64,000 bases of DNA, from positions 248,001-312,000 of the forward strand of contig CAWGTT010000002.1 in the NCBI GenBank assembly GCA_963825645.1. Reading direction: 5' to 3'. Source of the DNA: JADJPO01 sp963825645 (GTDB taxonomy: Bacteria; Actinomycetota; Actinomycetes; Actinomycetales; Kineosporiaceae). A program made the position numbers and the translations under genes. This document shows positions 35,341 to 43,601 of the stretch, in pieces. The number at the start of each line of letters is the position of its first letter. Positions within the stretch are counted from its first letter, which is position 1. The notes beneath the pieces were generated by a model. It saw only the letters and a program-made list of their open reading frames with translations. It did no database searches and had not been told where the DNA came from.

Positions 35341-36381
35341 TCAGTACTGGGCCACCACGTCGATGATCAGCACACCGCTGCCGTTGCCCGTGTCGGCAGT
35401 GACCACCAGCGCCCGGCTACCCACCTTCTGGCCCTGCAGCGCGGTCGCCAGACTCAGCACGCTCTCGGCGGGCACCAGCTCGATCCCGGCTCCGCCCCAG
35501 GTCTTCTGCGTCTGCTGGCCGGTCGCCGTATCGGTCTGGACGAGCTGGAGCGCCAGGGTCGCCGCCGGGTCGATCGGCTCGCCCGCGCCGGTCACTAGCA
35601 GCGTGGACCGGCTCTCCTTCGGCACGCTCACCCCGGCCACCGAGGTCACCTCCGGCTCCTTGCCCGGCACCGAGGTCACTTCGGGGAACCCGGCAGGCAC
35701 GTCCGTGACCCCGACGCCCTCGGCGGCAGCCTGCGGATCGAGAGCGCCGAGCACGTCGACCACGAACAACAGGGTCTGGCCGCCGAGACCGTTGCCGCCG
35801 TTCGGGTCGGTGCCATAGGCCTGCTCCGGCGGCACCGACAGCAGCACCCGAGAGCCGACCTTCTGACCGACCAGAGCGACGTCCCAGCCCTCGATCACCT
35901 TGCCGACACCGATCGGGAAACCGGCGGGGGCGCCTCGGTCATAGGAGTTATCGAAGATGTTGACCTCACCCGACACCGGCGTCCAGGTCTGGCCGAGATA
36001 GTCGACGACCACGGTCTCGCTCTTGGTCACCACCGGCCCCGTACCGGCCACCAGCACCTCGGTCGTGAGCTCGGTCGGTGCCTTACCCGAGGGCACGGTG
36101 AGCGCCGGCTTGTCGCCGACGTCGCCGGTGACCGAGACACCGATCGCCGTCGTGCGGACCGGGTCCGTCGCCGCGGCGACCGCCGCCGGGCTGGACGACG
36201 CGCCGGCGGAGGGAGCGCCCTGCGCCGACGATCCAGACCCGGAGGCAGCGGCGGAGTCGGTCGCCGTGGCCGAACCGCCGCAGCCGGCCAGCAGGATCGC
36301 CGCGGCCGTCACCGGAAGCAGGAGACGGCAGAGCTGGGACAGGGAGCGGCCTGGGCGCTCACGGCGCGGGCCTGGAGTCAC
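35341..36381 (-). CDS. FKBP-type peptidyl-prolyl isomerase lipoprotein
   Basis: 346 residues. A lipobox (ILLAGC) near residue 34 and a Ser/Ala-rich linker indicate an extracytoplasmic lipoprotein. The FKBP domain is VVVDYLGQTWTPVSG, FDNSYDRGAPAGFPIG, VIEGWDVALVGQKVGSRVLL, SVPPEQAYG and LLFVVDVL. A second, degenerate FKBP-like domain lies at the C-terminus (GAGIELVPAESVLS, ALQGQKVGSRALVV). It assists folding of exported proteins. The stop is 14 bases upstream of the dehydrogenase start on the same strand. Confidence 0.9.
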   Translation of the reverse strand: MTPGPRRERPGRSLSQLCRLLLPVTAAAILLAGCGGSATATDSAAASGSGSSAQGAPSAGASSSPAAVAAATDPVRTTAIGVSVTGDVGDKPALTVPSGKAPTELTTEVLVAGTGPVVTKSETVVVDYLGQTWTPVSGEVNIFDNSYDRGAPAGFPIGVGKVIEGWDVALVGQKVGSRVLLSVPPEQAYGTDPNGGNGLGGQTLLFVVDVLGALDPQAAAEGVGVTDVPAGFPEVTSVPGKEPEVTSVAGVSVPKESRSTLLVTGAGEPIDPAATLALQLVQTDTATGQQTQKTWGGAGIELVPAESVLSLATALQGQKVGSRALVVTADTGNGSGVLIIDVVAQY

Positions 36382-36895
36382 GACGACCTCGAAAGGGGGG
36401 AGAACGAACGAACGGACGGCGTCAACGCTACCTGCGTGCCGGGGGTGTTCCGCACCCGGGAGGAGACGACCGGATGACCGGCGCTAGCCACCCTGGGGCG
36501 GGCACGGACGAGGATTGGCGCCGCGGTCTCTGACGCACGAGCCAAAGAAGTTCTCCGACACAGGTTTCCGTCCACCGTACCCAGTGGATCACTCGGAGGT
36601 GGCAGCGTTGCGATGCGGCACGATACCGCTCACCCGAGCGCACGAGTCAGCCCGGCTGCGGGGTGGGTTGGGCCAGCACGGCCGGCGGCGGGCGTCGGGG
36701 GCCGCCGCCGCCGACCGTGGTCTGGTGGCGCCCTGCGGCGCGTTGACCCGGACGGATCGACTTAGTGCACTTTCAGTAATCGAGACATTACTTGGCGTAG
36801 TTGATCGTTGGGCAGGACCGACGCCTCGGGTGTTCGGCCCAACTTCGGGTCCGCCCGTCGGCGGAACCTGACGGAACCCGCAAGACCGCGGCCGC
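36382..36895. other. Intergenic region, no gene identified
   Basis: About 510 bases between the FKBP gene start and the stop of the zinc-ribbon SDR gene, both on the minus strand. A relatively AT-rich stretch around 36765-36815 (TTAGTGCACTTTCAGTAATC and ACATTACTTGG) stands out and could be promoter or remnant DNA. No protein frame I can defend, no RNA gene. Confidence 0.4.
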
Positions 36896-38524
36896 TCACC
36901 ACTGATGCGGGCGATAGTCCTTGAGGAATACCCCGTGCAGGTCGACGCCGGACTCGCCTTGGACGATGGGATCGTAGACGCGGGATGCGCCGTCCACCAG
37001 ATCGAGTGGGGCGTGAAAGCCTTCGCGGGCCAGGCGGACTTTGGTGTGGTGAGGTCGCTCGTCGGTGATCCAGCCGGTGTCGACAGCGGTCATCAGTATT
37101 CGGTCGCGTTCGAACATCTCCGCCGCGCTGGTGCGCACCATCATGTTCAGCGCCGCCTTCGCCATGTTGGTGTGCGGATGGCCGGGGCCTTTGTACCCCC
37201 GTCCGAACACCCCCTCCATGGCCGAGACGTTGACCACGTAGCGTCGCCGGGCCGGGCTGGCTGCCAGCGCGGGACGCAGCAGCCCGATCAGGATGAACGG
37301 CGCCGTCGCGTTGCACAGCTGCACCTCGAGCAGCTCGAGGGGGTCCACCTGGCCGAGCGCTTGGGTCCAGCTGTTCACCGCGGTCACGTCGGGCACGAGG
37401 CCGCCGGCGTCCACCGCAGTGTGGTCCTGGTGCCGCGCCAGCGACGCAGAGCCCGCAACAACCGCCGACCGGGAGAGCTGCTCCCCGAACCCCGCCGCGG
37501 CCGCCCCGGCGGCGGGGTGCAGGTTGGGGTGGGCCTGCAGCGAGCCGGCCAGCGCCGTCGGATGCGCCTGGCTGACCCGGTCGAAGGTGAGCACCTCCAC
37601 GCCGGCCGCCAGCAGCCCGGCCGGCAGCGGCTGCGCCTCGGCGGCGACCAGCGGCGCGAAGGCGCCCGGTGAGCGACGCACCGTCTGCGCCGCGTTGTTG
37701 ATGACGATGTCGAGATGCCCAGCGGCCGAGACGTTCTCGGCCAGGGCGACGACCTGCGAGGGGTCGCGCAGATCGATCCCCACGATCCGTAGCCGGTGCA
37801 GCCACTGCGCCGAGTCGGGGCAGGCGGCGAACCGGCGGGCCGCGTCGCCCGGGAATCGGGTGGTGATCGTGGTGTGCGCGCCGTCGCGCAGCAGCCGCAG
37901 CGCGATGTACATACCGATCTTGGCCCGGCCGCCGGTGAGCAGGGCACGCCGTCCCGCCAGGTCGGTGCGGGCACCCCGCTTGGCGTGGCTGAGCGCAGCG
38001 CACTGTGGGCAGAGCTGGTGGTAGAACGCGTCGACCAGGGTGTACTCGTGCTTGCAGATGTAGCACGGGCGGGGACGGCGGTACTCCCCCGCCGAGGCAC
38101 CGTCGGCGGTGGATACCAGCGCGATCCCAGCGGTCTCGTCGTCGATCCGCTGCGACGAACCGGTCGCCGTAGCCGCCAGCACCGCCTGGTCGGCGGCGAG
38201 CACGGCCTCCCGCCGGGCGGTGCGCCGATCCTGCTTGTACTGCTTGTAGATCCGCGCCGTGGCCCGTCGGATCGCCAGCGAGTCGGCGTGGTCGGGCGGC
38301 AGGTCGTTCACCGCGGCGAGGACGGCGAGCGCCCGGTCCATGTCGGCGGCGTTGATGCGGGCGACCCCGGTGGTCTCATCGGGCGCTGCCGACTCGTCCA
38401 GCGGAGCCGGCACCACGCCGTCCACGGGCAGCTCGGTCCGCGACGCCAGAGGCCCGTTCCGCGGGTTCTGCGGGTTCTGCGGGTTCCGCGGGTTCGAGGC
38501 GTTCGGGCGGTGCGGGCGGGACAC
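36896..38524 (-). CDS. Short-chain dehydrogenase with N-terminal zinc-ribbon extension
   Basis: 542 residues from GTG 38524 (GTG 38530 also possible). The N-terminus has a low-complexity NPRNPQNPQNPRN stretch, then a helical region (ATARIYKQYKQDRRTARREA), then a CxxC zinc knuckle (CYICKHEYTLVDAFYHQLCP with QC). The SDR domain follows (RRALLTGGRAKIGMYIALRL as NAD(P) motif, HLDIVINNAAQT, NVSAMEGVFGRGYKGPGHPH then TNMAKAALNM for the YxxxK region). The catalytic Tyr is in RGYKGPG rather than at canonical spacing. An SDR carrying a zinc ribbon is an uncommon fusion; possible nucleic-acid or protein binding. Function unknown. Confidence 0.78.
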   Translation of the reverse strand: MSRPHRPNASNPRNPQNPQNPRNGPLASRTELPVDGVVPAPLDESAAPDETTGVARINAADMDRALAVLAAVNDLPPDHADSLAIRRATARIYKQYKQDRRTARREAVLAADQAVLAATATGSSQRIDDETAGIALVSTADGASAGEYRRPRPCYICKHEYTLVDAFYHQLCPQCAALSHAKRGARTDLAGRRALLTGGRAKIGMYIALRLLRDGAHTTITTRFPGDAARRFAACPDSAQWLHRLRIVGIDLRDPSQVVALAENVSAAGHLDIVINNAAQTVRRSPGAFAPLVAAEAQPLPAGLLAAGVEVLTFDRVSQAHPTALAGSLQAHPNLHPAAGAAAAGFGEQLSRSAVVAGSASLARHQDHTAVDAGGLVPDVTAVNSWTQALGQVDPLELLEVQLCNATAPFILIGLLRPALAASPARRRYVVNVSAMEGVFGRGYKGPGHPHTNMAKAALNMMVRTSAAEMFERDRILMTAVDTGWITDERPHHTKVRLAREGFHAPLDLVDGASRVYDPIVQGESGVDLHGVFLKDYRPHQW

Positions 38525-38650
38525 GCCCACACCGTAGCCGCTAGTGCTCTGACCTCGGATGATCACCGGTTTGGTCGTGCGGGGTGAGGTGTGGGTGGCC
38601 CCAGCCCCCGCCTGACCAACCCGGCGATCGCGAGCTCCAGGGCACCAGGT

Positions 38651-38799
38651 CGACCATCTTGCGCGGTGATGTCGCGGATCCGCGATGTCGCGAATCCGCG
38701 ACATCACCTCGCAAGAGCTTTCGGCGCGAACCGTGTGACGTCAGCCGCTGGCCGACCGGTCGCCGTCAACAACAGTGCACAATGATGGTCGCCACACCA
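38651..38799 (+). repeat. 149-bp repeat, copy 2, with 58-bp palindrome
   Basis: Same length and orientation as copy 1 at 23587-23735. The palindrome is at 38658-38715, with one additional mismatch. It ends five bases before the stop of the SpoIIE-type gene, so it could help terminate that minus-strand gene. The reading CAVMSRIRDVANPRHHLAR is open in both copies but is simply the palindrome read through, not a gene I would call. Confidence 0.9.
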
Positions 38800-38803
38800 C
38801 CGA

Positions 38804-40678
38804 TCACGACACCGCGAGCACGAGCACGGCGATGTCGTCGCGGGTCGGGGCGTACTGGGTCACGGCGTCCATCACCCGGTCGGCTACGGCGTTGGCGACC
38901 AGCGACGCGGCGGCCACCCCGGTCCGACCGCGCAGCCCGGAGGCCGCTGTGGCGAGGATCCAGGCCAGTCGCTCCTCACCGAACTCGGTGCGGTCGCGGC
39001 GGGCCTCGGTGACGCCGTCGGTGTAGGCGAGCAGCACCTCGCCGGGTTGTAGGTCGACCACGGTCTCCTCGATGTCGAGCAGCGAGACGATGCCCAGCGC
39101 CGTCCCAGGCCGCCCGATGGCCTCGATGGACCCGTCGAGGCGGCGTAGCAGCGGCGGCGGGTGACCGCTCAGGGCCAGGGTGAGCCGGATCCCCGGTAGC
39201 GGGTGGGGACCGCCCAGGTCGCCACCGGTATCGGACGAGGCGACATCGCGCTCCCCGATCCGCGCGTAGACCAGGGTGCAGAAGCGCTCGGGGCCGGTGT
39301 CGACGAGCAGCGCCTGGTTGAGCTGCTCGACCACCTGCTTGGGTGACCAGCCCTGGGCGCTCAATGCGCGCACCGTGTAGCGGGCCATCGAGGTGACCAC
39401 CGCGGCGTGCACCCCCTTGCCGGCCACGTCGCCGAGCACCATGGCCCAGTCCCCGCCGAGGGCCTGATGGACGTCGTAGAAGTCGCCGCTGACCTGGCTG
39501 CCGTGCCCCGCCGGCAGCGACCGCGCGGCTAGCTGCACCCGCGGGACATGAGGCAGCGACGCCGGCCGCAGGCTGGTCTGCAGCACGGTGGCGAGCTGGG
39601 TCTCGGCCTCGAGCAGCTCGCGCAGTCGCTGTTCTGTCTCGGTGCGGCGGGTGACGTCGCGCAGCAGCATCACCCGGCCGGCCTCGCGACCGCCGCGCTC
39701 GAGAAGGGAGGACAGGTTGACCTCGAGGTGGATCGGCGCGCTACCTGCTCGGCCCAAGCGGTCGGCCGTGGTCGGGATGTCGACCTGGCGCGCCGCCCCG
39801 AGCAGGTGCGTCTCGAGCAGGTCGGCAGCCGGAGGCAGCAGGTCCGCGGCGGCGCGGCCGATGAGCCGGCTGCGGGCCTGGCCGAACAGCCCGGCAGCGG
39901 CCGGGTTGGCGTCCTGCACCCGGTTGTAGGCATCGAGCACCAGGACGGCGTCGGCCATCTGCTCGATCACCGCGCCCCGGGCGATCGGCGTCAGGTCGAT
40001 CAGACCCATCCGGAGCAGCCCCCACACCAGCGTCCCCATCAGCAGCGTCAACAGCAGCGGCGTGGGGTCGACGGTCCAGGAAGGGTAGGCGCCGTTGAAG
40101 TAGGCGTTTCCGAACGTGCTCATCAGCGAGGTGATCACGACCAGCACCGCAGGCTTGCGGTAGGGCCGGCCCAGCCGCAGCATCCGCGAGGCGGTCAGAA
40201 TGAGCGCGATGAGCAGCACCAGGTAGCTGTAGCCCGCGTGGACCCAGAAGAGTGCCGTGGGCTGGGGAACCGGCCACGGAGTGTCATCCAAGGACTTCTC
40301 GTTGTAGACGAGCATCAGATCATGCAGCGGCGTGCACAGCACCACCATGACCAGCGTCGGCTCGATGGCGAGCAGCAGCAGAGTCCGTCGGGCCTTGCGG
40401 CGTCCGCGACCGGTGTAGTCGAGCGCGAAGGCGATCATCGCCGCCACGGTGACGACGATGCCGAGGTACTTCACCGTCGACCACACGGACGCGGTGTCGA
40501 AGGTCCGCGTGGTCATCTCGATGGCATAGGCGATGGTCCACACGGCGATGCCGAGCACGGTGAAAAACAGGGGGATCGCCGCGGACGCCTGACGCCGCCG
40601 CCACACGTACCCGGCCAGCGTGAGGTAGCCGGCGCCGCCGATGAGCAGGCCGACCGCCAGCGCCACCTCGCGACTCAT
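38804..40678 (-). CDS. 7TM-PAS-PP2C (SpoIIE-type) serine phosphatase
   Basis: 624 residues; ATG 40678 with AGGAGA upstream, rather than the longer frame to 40783. The N-terminal about 220 residues form seven hydrophobic helices of the histidine-kinase N-terminal 7TM type (LAVGLLIGGAGYLTLAGYVW, FFTVLGIAVWTIAYAIEM and others). A PAS domain follows (MADAVLVLDAYNRVQDANPA), then a coiled linker and a PP2C/SpoIIE catalytic domain (QVSGDFYDVHQALGGDWAMV, LGDVAGKGVHAAVVTSM, LLAYTDGVTEARRD, TRDDIAVLVL). It probably dephosphorylates an anti-sigma antagonist in response to a membrane or cytoplasmic signal. Confidence 0.9.
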   Translation of the reverse strand: MSREVALAVGLLIGGAGYLTLAGYVWRRRQASAAIPLFFTVLGIAVWTIAYAIEMTTRTFDTASVWSTVKYLGIVVTVAAMIAFALDYTGRGRRKARRTLLLLAIEPTLVMVVLCTPLHDLMLVYNEKSLDDTPWPVPQPTALFWVHAGYSYLVLLIALILTASRMLRLGRPYRKPAVLVVITSLMSTFGNAYFNGAYPSWTVDPTPLLLTLLMGTLVWGLLRMGLIDLTPIARGAVIEQMADAVLVLDAYNRVQDANPAAAGLFGQARSRLIGRAAADLLPPAADLLETHLLGAARQVDIPTTADRLGRAGSAPIHLEVNLSSLLERGGREAGRVMLLRDVTRRTETEQRLRELLEAETQLATVLQTSLRPASLPHVPRVQLAARSLPAGHGSQVSGDFYDVHQALGGDWAMVLGDVAGKGVHAAVVTSMARYTVRALSAQGWSPKQVVEQLNQALLVDTGPERFCTLVYARIGERDVASSDTGGDLGGPHPLPGIRLTLALSGHPPPLLRRLDGSIEAIGRPGTALGIVSLLDIEETVVDLQPGEVLLAYTDGVTEARRDRTEFGEERLAWILATAASGLRGRTGVAAASLVANAVADRVMDAVTQYAPTRDDIAVLVLAVS

Positions 40679-40808
40679 CTGTCTCCTGCTACCCGGTTCA
40701 TCACACGCTCCCCACTGCTCACCGTAATGGGAGGCCGACGGTCCGCAGATGGGTACTGATATTCGGTCTTGAGAGACTGCCACGCGTGACTAGCGCCACG
40801 GGCCAAAG

Positions 40809-40822
40809 TTAGGTACACCTAA
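40809..40822. promoter_or_regulatory. DtxR/IdeR-like iron box upstream of feoA
   Basis: Perfect palindrome TTAGGTACACCTAA, 79 bases before the feoA start. It has the TTAGGT/ACCTAA half-sites of DtxR-family (IdeR) operators, with a shorter centre than the 19-base consensus. It would give iron-dependent repression of feoABC. Confidence 0.7.
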
Positions 40823-40900
40823 GTAGACTATGATTCGCGTCGCCACCGGGGACGACGGCGCCGGAGCCGGCAGACTACGAACCGAGCAGGAGACGATCGC

Positions 40901-41206
40901 GTGACCGTACAGGTGGCACCGCGCCCGCGGCGCACCGGCAACCTGGCCGACCTGGCCGCCGGTCAGCAGGCCCGCGTGCACGACATCGACTCCACTGTGC
41001 CGACCCCGGTCGCCCGCCGGCTGTGGCACCTGGGGCTGCGCCCCGGAACGGTGGTCGAGATGGTTCGGTCCGCGTCCTTCGGAGGGCCGGCCGTGTACCG
41101 GCTGCGCGGCTACGAGCTCTGCCTGCGCCAGGCCCAGGCTCGTGCCGTTCTGGTCGGCCACTCGGCCGGGGACGCGCGGGACGGCGTCGAGCGCATCCTG
41201 TCGTGA
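40901..41206 (+). CDS. feoA: Ferrous iron transport protein A
   Basis: 101 residues, GTG 40901 behind AGGAGA. The SH3-like FeoA fold is visible: NLADLAAGQQARVHDID, ARRLWHLGLRPGTVVEMV, GGPAVYRLRGYELCLRQAQA. It assists or regulates FeoB at the membrane. The stop overlaps the feoB start (GTGA). Confidence 0.9.
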   Translation: MTVQVAPRPRRTGNLADLAAGQQARVHDIDSTVPTPVARRLWHLGLRPGTVVEMVRSASFGGPAVYRLRGYELCLRQAQARAVLVGHSAGDARDGVERILS

Positions 41207-43137
41207 GCCACCGCCACGACGCGGGTCCCCGGGGGCATACGGGTACCCCGGCACGACTGCGCCCACGGGTGGCTCTGCTCGGCAGCCCCAACGCCGGCAA
41301 GACCAGCATCTTCAACCACCTGACGGGGATGTCCGCTCGCACGGGCAACTATCCGGGCGTCACCGTCTCTCGCTCGACCGGGACGACGCACACCCCCGCC
41401 GGCGAGGTCGAGGTCGAGGACATCCCCGGGGTCTACAGCCTGAGCCCGCTCAGCCCCGACGAGCAGCTGGTCGTCGACCTGCTCGAGGGTTCCCTGCCGT
41501 CCGTCCCCGCGCCCGACGGCTTGGTCGTGGTGGCGGACTCGACGACTCTGGAACGCTCGCTGGCCGTCGTGGCCCAGGCCCTCGCTCTGGACCTGCCGGC
41601 GGCGCTCGCCGTGACCATGACCGACGAGCTGGCGGCCTGCGGCGGACGGCTGGACGTGGCAGCTCTGGGGCAGGCCCTCGGCGTGCCCGCGGTCGCCGTG
41701 ACCGGGCACCGCGGCGACGGTATCGACGATCTGCGCGAGCTGCTCGCCACCCCCGCCGACTGGTCCCGGCCGCCGCTGCCGCCGCCGCAGGACGAGGCCG
41801 AGCTCGAGGCGTGGACCACCTCGGTGCTGGCCGCCGCCGGCTACCGAGGCGGTCGCCGACACGGGCCGACCACCCGGGTCGACGCCGTCCTGCTGCACCC
41901 GGTGTGGGGCCTGGCCGTGTTCCTGGCGGTGATGTTCGTCTTCTTCCAGGCCATCTTCGCCCTGGCCGCGCCGCTCCAGGACGGCGTGGAGGCGCTGTTC
42001 GGGGCGCTGGCCACCGTCGTGGCCGAGCGGGTCGGCAACCCGCTTCTCGCCAGCGCGCTCGGCCATGCGGTGATCGGCGGCGTGGGCGCCGTCCTGGTGT
42101 TCGTGCCCCAGATCGCCTTGCTGTTCCTGCTGCTGTCGCTCCTGGAGAACGTGGGGTACCTGTCCCGCGCCGCGTTCCTGATGGACCGGCTGATGTCGCT
42201 GACCGGACTGGACGGCAGGGCCTTCGTCGCCATGCTCTCCTCGGTGGCGTGCGCCGTCCCGGGGATCATGGCTACCCGCACCATCCCCTCGCCCCGGGAC
42301 CGGATCGCGACCATCCTCTCGGCGCCGTTGATGACCTGCTCGGCCAGGCTGCCGGTCTATGTGCTGCTGACCAGTCTGCTGGTCGAGACCGCACCGCGGT
42401 GGGGGCCGATCAGCCCGGCGGGTCTGGTGATGTTCTGCCTCTACCTGGCCGGCGCCGTCTCGGCGATGATCGCCGCTCGGGTGCTGCGCTCGACGGTACT
42501 GCGCGGAGGGCTGCTGCCGTTCTCGATGGAGATGCCACCGTACCGACTGCCGACGCTTCGCACGGTGCTGCTGTCGGCGTGGGCGTCGGTGGCGATGTTC
42601 CTGCGCAAGGCCGGAACCGTCATCCTCGTCACCACGCTGGTGCTGTGGGCCCTGCTGAACCTGCCGGCCCGCACGGCACAGACCGAGCAGATGCCCGCGG
42701 CGCAGGCGAGCCAGTACGTCGCCGAGCACAGCTACGCCGCGGCGATCGGCAAGACCATCGAGCCGGTGTTCGCCCCCCTTGGGTTCGACTGGCGGATCGA
42801 CCTGGCCCTGGTCGGATCGCTGTCGGCGCGGGAGGTCTTCGTCTCGACCATGGGTCAGGTGGCCGCCGCCCAAGACCCGACCAACCCACGTCAGGCACTC
42901 CTGGATGCCCGGTTCACCAGCGGCCCGCAGGAGGGAGAACGGCTGTTCACCGCGCCGACCGTGATCGCGCTGCTCGCCTATTTCGTGTACGCGTTGCAGT
43001 GCATGTCGACCATCGCGGTGATGCGCCGGGAGACGAACTCGTGGCGATGGCCGGCGCTTGCCTTCGGCTACATGTTCGCGCTGGCCTGGGTGATGGCGTT
43101 CGCAGCGCGGCTAGTGGCCGAGGCGGTGATCTCGTGA
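41203..43137 (+). CDS. feoB: Ferrous iron transport protein B
   Basis: 644 residues from GTG 41203. The N-terminal G-domain has G1 GSPNAGKTS (28-36), G2 NYPGVTV, G3 EDIPGVYSLSPLSPDEQ, and at the G4 position TMTD rather than the usual NxxD. The membrane part has the Gate motifs (LLSLLENVGYLSRAAFLMDR with VACAVPGIMATRTI, and LPVYVLLTSL with SCSAR-like CSARLPVY), and SLSAREVFVSTMGQ near the end. GTP-driven Fe(II) import across the cytoplasmic membrane. It overlaps feoA and the following small gene, so the three are translationally coupled. Confidence 0.95.
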   Translation: MSHRHDAGPRGHTGTPARLRPRVALLGSPNAGKTSIFNHLTGMSARTGNYPGVTVSRSTGTTHTPAGEVEVEDIPGVYSLSPLSPDEQLVVDLLEGSLPSVPAPDGLVVVADSTTLERSLAVVAQALALDLPAALAVTMTDELAACGGRLDVAALGQALGVPAVAVTGHRGDGIDDLRELLATPADWSRPPLPPPQDEAELEAWTTSVLAAAGYRGGRRHGPTTRVDAVLLHPVWGLAVFLAVMFVFFQAIFALAAPLQDGVEALFGALATVVAERVGNPLLASALGHAVIGGVGAVLVFVPQIALLFLLLSLLENVGYLSRAAFLMDRLMSLTGLDGRAFVAMLSSVACAVPGIMATRTIPSPRDRIATILSAPLMTCSARLPVYVLLTSLLVETAPRWGPISPAGLVMFCLYLAGAVSAMIAARVLRSTVLRGGLLPFSMEMPPYRLPTLRTVLLSAWASVAMFLRKAGTVILVTTLVLWALLNLPARTAQTEQMPAAQASQYVAEHSYAAAIGKTIEPVFAPLGFDWRIDLALVGSLSAREVFVSTMGQVAAAQDPTNPRQALLDARFTSGPQEGERLFTAPTVIALLAYFVYALQCMSTIAVMRRETNSWRWPALAFGYMFALAWVMAFAARLVAEAVIS

Positions 43138-43601
43138 TCCCGATCCACCCGGTGACCGACCCGGACGCCGCCGTGCTGCGCTGGGTGGTGCCGCCCGGCA
43201 CGCTGCCGGTCACCGGTGCGGTGCGGGTCGCGCCCGATCCACTCGCCAGGCTGCTGGACGACGGAACCCTCGCCGCCGTCCGCGTAGATCCAGACGCGGT
43301 GGTCACCCGGCTCGGGCAGGGGCGCACCTGGCGCATGGCCGGGGCCGTCGTCCGCACTGCGCTGCACCAGTCCCTGGAGTCACCGGCGGACTGGCTGACC
43401 GATCCCTCGACCCACCCGCCGGTGGCGCCGGAGCCCAGCACCCAGCGAAAGCCGTTGCCGTGCGCGCGGTTCTGTCCCGCCGCTGCGCAGAGCGGGAACG
43501 GGTGCTCGACCGGATGCGCGACCGGCGGTCAGTCCGACGGCCATTCGCACACTCAGCCGCGCAGGATCCGGCTGGCGTCGCCCGGCCGACCGAAGTGGTA
43601 G
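43134..43601 (+). CDS. Third gene of the feo operon, FeoC-like in position, cysteine-rich tail
   Basis: 155 residues from GTG 43134 overlapping the feoB stop. The first 90 residues (VLRWVVPPGTLPVTGAVRVA, LARLLDDGTLAAVRVDPDAV, WRMAGAVVRTALHQSLES) look like a compact conserved domain found after feoB in Actinobacteria. The tail has four cysteines (CARFCPAAA...GCSTGC) that could hold Fe-S or iron, as FeoC proteins do, but there is no winged helix. The last 49 bases overlap the convergent GGDEF-EAL gene. Role inferred from position only. Confidence 0.65.
   Translation: MIPIHPVTDPDAAVLRWVVPPGTLPVTGAVRVAPDPLARLLDDGTLAAVRVDPDAVVTRLGQGRTWRMAGAVVRTALHQSLESPADWLTDPSTHPPVAPEPSTQRKPLPCARFCPAAAQSGNGCSTGCATGGQSDGHSHTQPRRIRLASPGRPKW

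Noticed and set aside
36762..38066. 434-residue minus-strand open frame
   Set aside because: Out-of-frame reading of the zinc-ribbon SDR gene; the in-frame protein has clear SDR motifs.
39548..40759. 403-residue plus-strand open frame
   Set aside because: Antisense of the PP2C phosphatase gene; composition is typical of a shadow frame.
41110..42873. 587-residue minus-strand open frame
   Set aside because: Shadow of feoB; low-complexity H/Q/R-rich translation.
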